A DNA stretch of 64,000 bases from assembly GCF_018617485.1 (NCBI RefSeq), contig NZ_JACSKH010000001.1:1-64000 (forward strand). Direction: 5' to 3'. Position 1 is the stretch's first letter, and each line of letters starts with the position of its first letter. The stretch is from Exiguobacterium sp. s124. GTDB lineage: Bacteria > Bacillota > Bacilli > Exiguobacteriales > Exiguobacteriaceae. Positions 32,616 through 40,246 of this stretch are shown piece after piece. The notes beneath the pieces were generated by a model, which made no database searches, was not told where the DNA came from, and saw only the letters and a program-made list of their open reading frames with translations. Made by a program: the position numbers and the translations under genes.

Positions 32616-32930
32616 TCATGGTGATGTGACTTCGATTGTACGTGCGATGTTTAAATTGGACTCTGTCGGGATGACCTCGATGATGACAAACTGACCGCTC
32701 TGCAATCCTTGTACGCTATTGACGACGCCCGTCACCTCCGTTTGGTCGTTGATTAAGATGACGCGCAACGTGACTTCTTCTGATGATTCGGTGGATTCAA
32801 TCAATAGCTGGGGGATATCAACTCGTTCAATCTGTCCTTCGACGACATTGTCATTCCACGTACCCATCCAATAAACAACGATTAAAAAAAGGCAGAGAAA
32901 GATTAGGGCAAAGGTCAACCGTGAACTCAT
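32616..32930 (-). CDS. Hypothetical membrane-anchored protein
   Basis: A 104-residue protein with one N-terminal helix (about 5-23) ending at WMGTWND and an extracellular beta-rich domain containing VEGQIERVDIPQLLIES and SVQGLQSGQFVIIEVIPTE. The compact, Val/Ile-rich end looks like a small beta barrel (OB or similar), but no family is recognised. ATG 32930 follows AAGGAG; TTG 32936 is possible. It is separate from the SDR gene downstream. Confidence 0.6.
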   Translation of the reverse strand: MSSRLTFALIFLCLFLIVVYWMGTWNDNVVEGQIERVDIPQLLIESTESSEEVTLRVILINDQTEVTGVVNSVQGLQSGQFVIIEVIPTESNLNIARTIEVTSP

Positions 32931-33074
32931 GTGCAACCCACTCCTTCATTGTCCTGCTTCGCATTATGTCTAATTTACCTTTACCCGGAAATTCTCTCAT
33001 TACTTGAAAAAATAGTAGGAATCTCAAGAAAAATGGGGAATAGAAAGAAAAACGACAAGGCGAGGTGCAGGCGA

Positions 33075-33383
33075 ATGTGGATGATGGTTGCGGCGTTAGG
33101 ATTGGTTGCTTGTGTATGGGTCACATTTGGTTGGTTTACAATTGGCAATGCGAAGCGGCGAGTGTGGGGCGGGCTTTTTTCACTGAGTATGACTTGTCTG
33201 TTCGCGCCACTCTTACTAGTAAAGCTGGGAGAACAGTATGGATTTATCGGGGTTCAAGTAGGATTGACCGTGTTATTCGGCTTACTTCTAGGTGCCTTTT
33301 TCTTTATGGCGCTCGGATGGACGGGACGACCGACAAAAGTTCGAAAAGTAAGAACGTTATCGGAAGACCCTGATTTATTCTAA
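33075..33383 (+). CDS. Hypothetical membrane protein
   Basis: A 102-residue protein with three hydrophobic segments (about 3-22, 34-49 and 58-78) and a basic C-terminal tail (GRPTKVRKVRTLSEDPDLF). The family is not recognised. ATG 33075 is preceded by GAGGTG at good spacing; the open frame extends upstream but without a ribosome site and into the divergent gene. Confidence 0.6.
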   Translation: MWMMVAALGLVACVWVTFGWFTIGNAKRRVWGGLFSLSMTCLFAPLLLVKLGEQYGFIGVQVGLTVLFGLLLGAFFFMALGWTGRPTKVRKVRTLSEDPDLF

Positions 33384-33450
33384 AGCCTGATTCGCCACTC
33401 CTACGGTATAATGCGGACATAAGAATGTTACAGGAAATGGAGTGGAAATG

Positions 33451-34455
33451 ATGATTGCACCGCCACGATTAAGGTACGGAGATACGATTGGGATTATTAC
33501 GCCTTCTTTTCCGGCACCCGTTCAGTTCACGGAGCGCTATCAACGTGGAGTCGAGCAACTCAAGCGCATGGGGTTCAAGGTGAAAGAGGGCATCTGTACA
33601 TATGAATCAGAAGGATATCGCTCATCGTCCATTCGGAATCGCGCGGACGAACTGAACGCATTTTTACATGATCCGGAAGTGAAAGCGATCATTAGTACGA
33701 TTGGTGGAACGAATTCCAATTCGTTGCTCCCGTATATCGATTACGAGCAATTGCAGAATCATCCTAAAATCATCATGGGCTATAGTGATGTCACAGCGAT
33801 TTTGATGGCGTGTTACGCGAAAACCGGAGTCGTCACGTTTTACGGGCCTGCCGTCGTCCCGTCATTCGGTGAATATGGCGGTATGTTCGACAAAGGAGCG
33901 CAATATATGCGAAATATCCTCAGCCTCGAACGGACGGCCCCATTCGATTTAGACGTGCCGGAAGAATGGACCGAAGAGATGCTCGATTGGTCGACGCAAC
34001 AACGCGTCAAGACGTTCCAACCAAATGAAGGGTGGATCCCGTTAAAGGATGGAAAAGCACAAGGAACATTGATTGGTGGGAATTTGAATACGATGTCAGG
34101 TTTTTTCAAATCGGACTATTATCCTGATTTGAAGGGGGCGATTCTATTCTTAGAGGACTCGTTCAAAACGATGGCTGAGGAAGAGCGTTCGCTCAGCATG
34201 TTGAAGTTAGCTGGTGTGTTTGATGAGATTTCAGGATTGGTCATCGGAAAGCACGAACACTTCCAAGATCAATCGGCCCCGTTCTCGTTCAACGATTTGT
34301 TGCTAGAAGTCATTGGCGACACGGACATCCCGATTTTGACGAACGTCGACATTGGTCATACGTTCCCGTCACATGTCTTCCCGATTGGCATTCAAGTCGA
34401 ATTGGATGCGACGAATGGGACGATTCGCTTTTTAGAAGATGGAGTATCGACATGA
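33451..34455 (+). CDS. S66 family LD-carboxypeptidase (MccF-like)
   Basis: A 334-residue serine peptidase of family S66. The N-terminal PPRLRYGDTIGIITPSFP opening, Ser112 in MGYSDVTAI as the nucleophile, and the later Glu and His region (LEDSFKTMAEEERSL, NVDIGHTFPSHVFPIG) give the Ser-Glu-His arrangement. The extended insert around residues 165-200 is typical of MccF (microcin C self-immunity) proteins rather than LdcA. It may recycle tetrapeptides or inactivate peptide-nucleotide antibiotics. A perfect TATAAT lies at 33407-33412. It overlaps the next gene by ATGA. ATG 33451 was preferred over 33448 for spacing. Confidence 0.88.
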   Translation: MIAPPRLRYGDTIGIITPSFPAPVQFTERYQRGVEQLKRMGFKVKEGICTYESEGYRSSSIRNRADELNAFLHDPEVKAIISTIGGTNSNSLLPYIDYEQLQNHPKIIMGYSDVTAILMACYAKTGVVTFYGPAVVPSFGEYGGMFDKGAQYMRNILSLERTAPFDLDVPEEWTEEMLDWSTQQRVKTFQPNEGWIPLKDGKAQGTLIGGNLNTMSGFFKSDYYPDLKGAILFLEDSFKTMAEEERSLSMLKLAGVFDEISGLVIGKHEHFQDQSAPFSFNDLLLEVIGDTDIPILTNVDIGHTFPSHVFPIGIQVELDATNGTIRFLEDGVST

Positions 34456-35042
34456 AGGAATACCTCACGATTTTTGACGCGAATCATCAAAAAATAGGTG
34501 AGAAAGAGCGGCGGCAGGTTCATTTAGACGGAGATTGGCATGAGACGTTCCACTGCTGGTTCTGGAAAGACCGATTTGTCTATTTACAGCGAAGAAGCAC
34601 GGAGAAACAAGATTTTCCCGGGAAATATGACATTACCGCGGCGGGACATCTCGCAACAGACGAGACGGTCGCGGATGGCGTTCGTGAAATCGAAGAAGAG
34701 CTCGGACTGTCGTTGACGTTCGAACAGCTCACTTCACTTGGAATCTTTGAAGACGTGATTGAGCTAGATGGATTCCTCGATCGCGAGTTTGCACATTTGT
34801 ATAGCTACGCTTATCAAGACGAGCCGCTCCATTTTGATGACCAAGAAGTGATGGATGTCGTCGCTGTTCAACGAAGTGAACTGATGGCGCTCACGGAAGG
34901 ACGATTGCGTACGATTGAAGGGAGCTCCCTCATGACGAATCATCATGTTCAAATCACGCAAGCCGATTTAGTGCCGCATCGTCTAGCGTACTGGCAACAC
35001 GTGTTTGAGAGTTTGGCACGAATCGATACCTTAAATCGATAA
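34452..35042 (+). CDS. Nudix hydrolase (IPP isomerase-like subgroup)
   Basis: A 196-residue protein. The Nudix box GHLATDETVADGVREIEEELGL is intact, the N terminus MKEYLTIFDANHQKIGEKERRQVHLDGDWHETFHCW and the DREFAHLYSY segment follow the isopentenyl-diphosphate isomerase-like Nudix subgroup (COG1443). It is coupled to the S66 peptidase gene by a four-base overlap, which hints at a shared detoxification role. Its 3' end overlaps the convergent GNAT gene by 12 bases. Confidence 0.86.
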   Translation: MKEYLTIFDANHQKIGEKERRQVHLDGDWHETFHCWFWKDRFVYLQRRSTEKQDFPGKYDITAAGHLATDETVADGVREIEEELGLSLTFEQLTSLGIFEDVIELDGFLDREFAHLYSYAYQDEPLHFDDQEVMDVVAVQRSELMALTEGRLRTIEGSSLMTNHHVQITQADLVPHRLAYWQHVFESLARIDTLNR

Positions 35043-35495
35043 GGAAAGAATCCGCTGCTCGCCAATCGGTCCACCGATTCGACGTCCGGTATCGACCCAT
35101 CCGTTTGTCGCATACAGTGTAAAAGCAGCGTCGTTTTTCAGGTTGACGGACAATACGACTTCCCGAATATGGGGGAATTGCTGACGCACGAACTTCGGAA
35201 GTTCTTGGAGTGCCGCTTTTGCATAGCCGTTGCCTTGATCTTCGTAATTGATGGCGAAAGCTGAGAAGAGCAGCGCATGTGATTCGGTCGTGTAGGAAGC
35301 GACGCGTTCATTGTCATGTAGTAAAAACATCCCGACCGGTTTCGACTCGACGACGACAATCGGATAAACACCTTTTGGGAGCGGGTCGTCCATGTCTTTT
35401 GGAAGGGTCGTGTATTTTTCTTGGTCTGTCGGCAAAGTGAACGTATCGAGAATCGGTCGATGCGCATCGTTTCGATATTCGAGCGTGATGTTCAT
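35031..35495 (-). CDS. GNAT family N-acetyltransferase
   Basis: A 154-residue GNAT protein. FSAFAINYEDQGNGYAKAALQELPKFV carries the acetyl-CoA loop DQGNGYA, and VVLSVNLKNDAAFTLYATNGWVDTGR is the C-terminal motif B. AAGGAG precedes the ATG at 35495 on the minus strand. Its 3' end overlaps the convergent Nudix gene. Confidence 0.82.
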   Translation of the reverse strand: MNITLEYRNDAHRPILDTFTLPTDQEKYTTLPKDMDDPLPKGVYPIVVVESKPVGMFLLHDNERVASYTTESHALLFSAFAINYEDQGNGYAKAALQELPKFVRQQFPHIREVVLSVNLKNDAAFTLYATNGWVDTGRRIGGPIGEQRILSLSI

Positions 35496-35545
35496 GAGAA
35501 GTCTCCTTCGGGTGTTATTCATTTTATTTAGAAAAGGGGAATTAT

Positions 35546-36334
35546 ATGACTACACAACTTACATATCGTCAAAATCCACCGCTACACGATTTATATCGCG
35601 CGTTTATGACGGGATTTTCTGATTATATCATTTCATTCCAATTCGATGAGCAGACGTTTGAAGACGTCTTTCTCGTGCGAGATCAAAATCAGCCGTCCCG
35701 TTCGATTGTCGCCTATGACGGGGAAGAGCCGGTTGGCGTTGTATTGAGTGGGATTGCATACCTCGATTCAGAATGGGTGACGCGTTGTGGTGGACTTGCT
35801 GTCGCGCCGTACGTCCGAAAATTAGGAGTTGCGACCGAATTGATGCAACGATTTGATGAGGACGCAAAAGGTGCTCGTTTGCTCGAAGTGATTCAAGGGA
35901 ACAATGCGGCGTTGTCTCTCTATCAGCGACTTGGATACAAGACGACCCGTGAAATTTATTACTTTCAAGCGCCATCACTTGAAACGAATGCCCACATGAC
36001 TTCTGAACCGATTCAAACGCTGTTCGACCAACTGTATCCGACAGCTCAGCATGTTCCGATTTGGCAACGAGACGTACGCGTCACCCAGCAAGAGGCGGAA
36101 CTTGTGAAAGTGACAGAAGATCAACAAGAAGGATTTTTGTTATACCGCGATCATGTATTGCTCGATGTTTTTGGTCACGCTGAAGATGCAGAATGGTTAT
36201 TGCGCGCGGCTGCGAGTCGATCTCCGCTTCACCTCACATTGACGTCGGATCGTCCTGAATGGATTGACGCAGCACGACGATTAGGATTTGTACAAGATGA
36301 CATTTCTCAATTTGAGATGGTGAAAGACAAGTGA
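35546..36334 (+). CDS. GNAT family N-acetyltransferase, two-domain
   Basis: A 262-residue protein. The first 135 residues form a full GNAT domain with GGLAVAPYVRKLGVATELMQRF and NNAALSLYQRLGYKTTREIYYF. The second part (about 150-262) looks like a divergent second GNAT-like half ending SRSPLHLTLTSDRPEWIDAARRLGF. The substrate is unknown. The next small gene starts in its stop codon (GTGA overlap). Confidence 0.82.
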   Translation: MTTQLTYRQNPPLHDLYRAFMTGFSDYIISFQFDEQTFEDVFLVRDQNQPSRSIVAYDGEEPVGVVLSGIAYLDSEWVTRCGGLAVAPYVRKLGVATELMQRFDEDAKGARLLEVIQGNNAALSLYQRLGYKTTREIYYFQAPSLETNAHMTSEPIQTLFDQLYPTAQHVPIWQRDVRVTQQEAELVKVTEDQQEGFLLYRDHVLLDVFGHAEDAEWLLRAAASRSPLHLTLTSDRPEWIDAARRLGFVQDDISQFEMVKDK

Positions 36335-36519
36335 TAAAGCGATTATTACTCGTTTGTATCATCGGATTGATGTTAGGGAATACTGCGACCATCATCGCGC
36401 TGACGACGAATCTTGCGCCCGGAACGGTGAATCTAATGCTGGCAGGTGGACTTGGGCTGACCATCCTGTCAGTCATCGGAATCGTCCTCGTCGGATATTA
36501 TACGAAAAAACGCAAGTGA
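36331..36519 (+). CDS. Small two-helix membrane protein
   Basis: A 62-residue protein, nearly all hydrophobic, with helices at about 4-24 and 34-56 and a basic C-terminal tail YYTKKRK. The start is GTG 36331, overlapping the stop of the GNAT gene; the ribosome site is weak, so translation likely depends on coupling. Not recognised; the length makes a false call possible. Confidence 0.5.
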   Translation: MIKRLLLVCIIGLMLGNTATIIALTTNLAPGTVNLMLAGGLGLTILSVIGIVLVGYYTKKRK

Positions 36520-36594
36520 AATCCTTGTGAAGTAATGCTTGAACATATCACATTGTCTTGTCATGAATGACATGAAAATGAAAAACTTCATATA

Positions 36595-36623
36595 TTGAAA
36601 TGTTTAACCCCCAGTGGTATATT
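36595..36623 (+). promoter_or_regulatory. Predicted SigA promoter of the M23 peptidase gene
   Basis: TTGAAA (36595-36600), a 17-base spacer and TATATT (36618-36623). Upstream, at 36559-36572, an inverted repeat TGTCATGAATGACA is a possible operator. Confidence 0.65.
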
Positions 36624-36682
36624 CGCACATGTAGCTTTTTTGAAGTTTATGAATGTATCAATTTGGAGGGTTTTATATATAT

Positions 36683-37666
36683 ATGTGGAAACAACTGATT
36701 ATGACAGCAGGTATCGGCGTGCTCTTATTCCAAGGACAAACCGCATCCGCTAACGAAATGACCCCGCAAGACCTCGTTCAAACAGAGAAATCTGTGCAAC
36801 AAACTACGAAACAAGCGAAAGAAACGAAACAAGCCATTCAAAAAATCCAGGAAAAATTGGATGAAGTCGACCGCAACGCAGAAGTATTGCGTGACAAGAT
36901 TGAAGGTACTTCTAAAGAATTAGAAGCAGTCGAAGCGGAACTCGTTCCGACAGAGCAGTCACTCTTTGCGAAAGTCGTGTCTTCTGTCCTACCGAGTGCG
37001 AAAGCCGAGGCCGCTGAAGCCGAGGAAGCACATCAGGCACTCGTTGAAAAGAAAGAACAAGCGAATGAGACGTTGAAACAACTAAAAGAAGAGCAACAAA
37101 AGATTGAAGCGACCCGTCAAGACGTGAAGACGTCATATGACGAACAGTCGAAACAATATAAGAAGCAAACAAATCAGTTAAGTGATTTGAAGAAGCAATA
37201 TGAAGCGATGGCTCCTGATCGATTCTTGATGCCTGCAGAAGGACGCCTCTCACAAGGGTTCGGTTCGGCTAGCGGACAGTTCGGATACACATTCCACAAC
37301 GGTCTGGACATCGCTGCTAAAACAGGCACACCGATTTACGCCGCTGAAGCTGGAAAAGTCACAAAAGTCAGCTCAAGCGGACCTTATGGGAACCATGTTC
37401 AAATCGAGCACAACGTGGATGGTCAAAAATGGACGACGGTCTATGCCCATATGCACAAGGTTGATGTGAAAAAGGGACAGACGGTGCGCCAAGGTGAAAC
37501 GATTGGTCAAATCGGAAACACGGGTAACTCGTCGGGTCCGCACTTACACTTTGAAATTCATAAAGGGGACTACCGTTTTTCGGCCAGTTCAGCCGGAAAT
37601 GCCGTCAATCCGATGAAAGTGGCAGAACGCCTCGGTGGTGCTTCTCCAGTGAAAGCAACGTTTTAA
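36683..37666 (+). CDS. M23-family peptidoglycan hydrolase with coiled coil
   Basis: A 327-residue secreted protein. The signal peptide ends ASA near residue 24, a long coiled coil follows (about 30-180, heptads rich in Gln/Lys/Glu as in EnvC/CwlO activators) and the C-terminal M23 domain holds the Zn ligands FHNGLDIAA (His, Asp) and GPHLHFEIH (His). With all ligands present it should be an active endopeptidase rather than a degenerate activator. The spacer between GGAGGG and ATG 36683 is 12 bases and contains a TA repeat, which is unusual. Confidence 0.92.
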   Translation: MWKQLIMTAGIGVLLFQGQTASANEMTPQDLVQTEKSVQQTTKQAKETKQAIQKIQEKLDEVDRNAEVLRDKIEGTSKELEAVEAELVPTEQSLFAKVVSSVLPSAKAEAAEAEEAHQALVEKKEQANETLKQLKEEQQKIEATRQDVKTSYDEQSKQYKKQTNQLSDLKKQYEAMAPDRFLMPAEGRLSQGFGSASGQFGYTFHNGLDIAAKTGTPIYAAEAGKVTKVSSSGPYGNHVQIEHNVDGQKWTTVYAHMHKVDVKKGQTVRQGETIGQIGNTGNSSGPHLHFEIHKGDYRFSASSAGNAVNPMKVAERLGGASPVKATF

Positions 37667-37674
37667 GCAGACAG

Positions 37675-37705
37675 ATGCCCTGAGCCTCTCAAACGAGGTC
37701 AGGGC
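37675..37705 (+). terminator. Terminator of the M23 peptidase gene
   Basis: The stem ATGCCCTGA-CCTC/GAGG-TCAGGGCAT (37675 to 37697) with a seven-T tail. Confidence 0.9.
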
Positions 37706-37729
37706 ATTTTTTTATCAAAATTAGGCGAG

Positions 37730-37852
37730 AATGTTCCCACTTCTATACGTTAAGGACAGGGCTTGCGTGAAAATGGGAGATGAATCGCCCGTTAGAGAGG
37801 ATAACTCAGGAATCCTCCACCTCTAAGCGAAGCGTAAGTGGGGGTAGTTCAA
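37730..37852 (+). mobile_element. Probable IS200/IS605-type (TnpB) right-end remnant with omegaRNA-like hairpin
   Basis: The end GGAATCCTCCACCTCTAAGC, a hairpin closing with AGTGGGGG and then TAGTTCAA at 37845-37852 has the form of IS605-family right ends, where the terminal hairpin and TTCAA form the 3' part of the TnpB guide RNA. An open frame on the plus strand (about 37750-37826) reading KDRACVKMGDESPVREDNSG and stopping inside the hairpin looks like a TnpB C terminus. No tnpA, tnpB or left end is present, so only the last part of an element remains. Identification rests on pattern memory. Confidence 0.5.
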
Positions 37853-38394
37853 TGTTCGCGTGTCGGGTCGTGGTTGCCTTCACTATCGGCAATCGTATCC
37901 GAACTGCCGTAATCTTCGACTTGCGAGAAGGCATCTGTTTTTTGACCGGGTTCATCCGTTCCGTCTAGTTCCTTACGACGAGCCGTCTCGTTCGGGTTCA
38001 AGACGTCTTCTTCGACCGGGCGATCGAGTTCATGCTCGTGCTCTTCTTCTTCCTGTGCGCGAGCGTGTTCGATGCATAGCGTGGCTTCCGGGATGACTTC
38101 AAGTCGGTCGAGTTCAATGTCTTTCCCGCACACTTCACATTTGCCATACGTCCCGTTCTGGATGGCGAGTAACGCCTTATCGACATCGCTTAAGAACTCC
38201 TCATCGAGCTCATTGAGCGCTTGGTCACGTTCCCGTAAAAAGAGTTCCTCCCCTGAGTCGGCCGGGTGATTATCGTAATGAGAGAGTTCGCCTTCATCGT
38301 ACGTCTCTTCTCGGCTATCCATATAACCTTCTGTTTTGGCTTTCTCTTTCAATAGACGTTTCTTAAACGTTTCGATTTGTTCTGCAGTCAACAT
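37849..38394 (-). CDS. TraR/DksA family zinc-finger protein (YteA-like)
   Basis: A 181-residue acidic protein. The N-terminal region is a helical hairpin (MLTAEQIETFKKRLLKEK to ALNELDEEFLSDVDKALLAI) and the zinc finger is CEVCGKDIELDRLEVIPEATLCIEH (C-x2-C ... C-x2-H). This is the YteA/YocK branch of the DksA family, thought to bind RNA polymerase. The C terminus FSQVEDYGSSDTIADSEG resembles the tail of YteA proteins, but the stop codon lies inside the TTCAA end of the mobile-element remnant, so the original tail may have been replaced. Confidence 0.88.
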   Translation of the reverse strand: MLTAEQIETFKKRLLKEKAKTEGYMDSREETYDEGELSHYDNHPADSGEELFLRERDQALNELDEEFLSDVDKALLAIQNGTYGKCEVCGKDIELDRLEVIPEATLCIEHARAQEEEEHEHELDRPVEEDVLNPNETARRKELDGTDEPGQKTDAFSQVEDYGSSDTIADSEGNHDPTREH

Positions 38395-38544
38395 ATTGAT
38401 TCACTCTCCAGTTCTCAAGTCATTAATATAAGGTTTCCCATTTTGTTTGCGGACAAACCTTTTGACGTGGAATCCATCATGTCGAAAGAGGAAAAGGGTA
38501 TGATAAACATAAAGTGTATGGATTTCAGTAAGGAGGGACGAAGC

Positions 38545-39081
38545 ATGAGGAAAGTCGAAGTGGTTGCATACAACCCGGAATGGCAACGTCGATTTGAAGA
38601 CGAGGCCGGAAAATTGAGTCGATTATTTGAAGGAGAGCTCATCGCGATTCATCACATCGGGAGCACGTCGGTCGAGGGACTCGCGGCGAAACCGATCATC
38701 GACATGATGCCAGTCGTACGAAACATCGAGCGAGTCGATGCGTACACGGAACGAATGGAAGCACTCGGTTATCGAGGGCTTGGTGAATACGGGATTCCGA
38801 AGCGTCGTTATTTCCGAAAAGGGGAGGAAGAGCGGACGGTTCACGTGCATGTATTCGAAGAAGGAAACCCAGACATCGTGAGGCACCTCGCTTTCCGAGA
38901 TTACTTACGCACCTATCCTGACGTTCGTGACGCGTATGGCGAATTGAAGCTGCAACTCGCAGCGCAGCACCCGGAAGATATGGAAGGTTACATTCAAGGA
39001 AAACATGATTGGATCATCGAGACGGAACGACTGGCGACGAAGTGGTATAAAGAAAGTCATGGAGATGTGAAACCTTTTTAG
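38545..39081 (+). CDS. GrpB family protein (UPF0157)
   Basis: A 178-residue protein of the GrpB nucleotidyltransferase-like fold. The core motif IAIHHIGSTSVEGLAAKPIIDMMPVV contains GST and D-x-D-like positions, and RRYFRKGEE-RTVHVHVFEEGN and RDYLRTYPDVRDAYGELK are family hallmarks. Function is unknown. AAGGAGGG precedes ATG 38545; the open frame upstream has no ribosome site. Confidence 0.9.
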   Translation: MRKVEVVAYNPEWQRRFEDEAGKLSRLFEGELIAIHHIGSTSVEGLAAKPIIDMMPVVRNIERVDAYTERMEALGYRGLGEYGIPKRRYFRKGEEERTVHVHVFEEGNPDIVRHLAFRDYLRTYPDVRDAYGELKLQLAAQHPEDMEGYIQGKHDWIIETERLATKWYKESHGDVKPF

Positions 39082-39127
39082 GGGAACCGTCGTAGAATAC
39101 ATCAAAACCTTGAAGGGGGAATCTCAT

Positions 39128-39427
39128 ATGAAACGGTTTCTTGGAAAATGCGTGGAATATTCCTTGGCTGCACTCGTTTTTGTCGGATTATTCTTTGTTC
39201 TCCGAATAATCGCCGGAGATACAGATAAAGGGTATATGTTGACGCTATTCGGTTCGTTCTTTCTTGTATTACCGATTTCGCTTCTGATAGGTTACTTTTT
39301 GGCTCGTCCGCTTCAACGTCGCCTAGAAGGGAAAGGGACTTCCTCTTCGAAAGAGCATACTTTGCAAGGGACTGAAAAACCACACGGTGTGCTCGAAGAT
39401 CGGAACCACACAGGATTTAACGGATAA
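39128..39427 (+). CDS. Hypothetical two-helix membrane protein
   Basis: A 99-residue protein with two helices (about 9-30 and 40-62) and a polar C-terminal tail. ATG 39128 follows AAGGGGGAATC. It ends in TAATGG, where the stop shares a base with the next start codon, so it is coupled to the GNAT gene. Family not recognised. Confidence 0.6.
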   Translation: MKRFLGKCVEYSLAALVFVGLFFVLRIIAGDTDKGYMLTLFGSFFLVLPISLLIGYFLARPLQRRLEGKGTSSSKEHTLQGTEKPHGVLEDRNHTGFNG

Positions 39428-39900
39428 TGGACGGCGTGTTTATCTCGACGACAGATGCCCGACTCATCGCTCGATTGAATCGTTCCATTCATGAGCATCA
39501 CGTACGCATGAATGCAAATTACTTTGCGGAGTATAAGGAAGAGAAGATGTATGAGGCCTTTTTGACGCTGATGGGGAGACCGGGTCATCATTTCGTAGTG
39601 ATGGAAATAGGAGCAACCCCAATCGGCTACATATGGTTCGAGGAGAAGGTGAGCGAAGCGACTGCTTTCCGTCAAGCCGTTCGGACGGTGTACGTGCACC
39701 ACATCAGTATCGACACGATGTATCAGCGGAAAGGATACGGGCGACGTGTGATGGAGTGGATGGAGCAATGGGCGCTTGACCACCAGTTCAAGTCGATCGA
39801 GTTGGATTATTGGATGATCAACAGTGAAGCCGGCTCTTTTTACGAAGATCTCGGATTCGCTCCGAAACGTCAAATTGTCATCAAAACATTGGGGGAATGA
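39427..39900 (+). CDS. GNAT family N-acetyltransferase
   Basis: A 157-residue GNAT protein. VYVHHISIDTMYQRKGYGRRVMEWMEQWA carries the acetyl-CoA loop QRKGYG, and IELDYWMINSEAGSFYEDLGF is motif B. It sits between two small hypothetical genes in an apparent three-gene operon. Confidence 0.85.
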   Translation: MDGVFISTTDARLIARLNRSIHEHHVRMNANYFAEYKEEKMYEAFLTLMGRPGHHFVVMEIGATPIGYIWFEEKVSEATAFRQAVRTVYVHHISIDTMYQRKGYGRRVMEWMEQWALDHQFKSIELDYWMINSEAGSFYEDLGFAPKRQIVIKTLGE

Positions 39901-39904
39901 GAAA

Positions 39905-40204
39905 ATGGAATTGTTCGCAATTGGATTGGGAATTCTCGGGGTACTTTCATTAGGTTGGTTCTTTTATAGTTATTGGCTCGGATATAAAGGGGGAAATATC
40001 GTCATGACCCTCGATGAGCATTACACGAAGTTAGAAGAATACGTGCCTGCCATTTTGGCGAAGCTATATGAAGATGGAAAGGCCGCTCATTACCTTGGGG
40101 ACCGCAAGTTCGAAGTCGAAGGAAAACGTTACGTCCTCGTGGAGCGTACTGTACCAATCGGTCATGTTCCGACACAGCAGACGGTATTACAACCTGAAAA
40201 ATAA
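39905..40204 (+). CDS. Hypothetical protein with N-terminal membrane helix
   Basis: A 99-residue protein with one helix at about 3-24, then a short charged domain (LDEHYTKLEEYVPAILAKLYEDGK, KFEVEGKRYVLVERTVPIG). ATG 39905 follows GGGGGAATGAG. Not recognised. It is the last gene before a bidirectional terminator. Confidence 0.6.
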   Translation: MELFAIGLGILGVLSLGWFFYSYWLGYKGGNIVMTLDEHYTKLEEYVPAILAKLYEDGKAAHYLGDRKFEVEGKRYVLVERTVPIGHVPTQQTVLQPEK

Positions 40205-40246
40205 ACGAAAGGGAGCTCTCGAAAGAGAAGCTCCCTTTCGTTTATT
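40202..40246. terminator. Bidirectional terminator
   Basis: A perfect 11-bp stem CGAAAGGGAGC/GCTCCCTTTCG with inner TCTC/GAGA pairing, flanked by A-rich sequence on the left and TTTATTT on the right, so it can end transcription of the plus-strand operon and of the convergent pirin gene. Confidence 0.88.

Noticed and set aside
36550-36652. SigB-type promoter (GTTTAA near 36602) before the M23 peptidase
   Set aside because: No GGGTAT-like -10 lies 12-15 bases downstream; the SigA-type pair TTGAAA/TATATT fits better.
37780-37968. 62-residue plus-strand frame across the IS remnant and the DksA-like gene
   Set aside because: It is out of frame with the TnpB-like tail and antisense to the DksA-like gene, with no ribosome site.
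39313-39873. 186-residue minus-strand frame
   Set aside because: It is the antisense of the GNAT gene at 39427 and part of its neighbour, and contains no recognisable motif.
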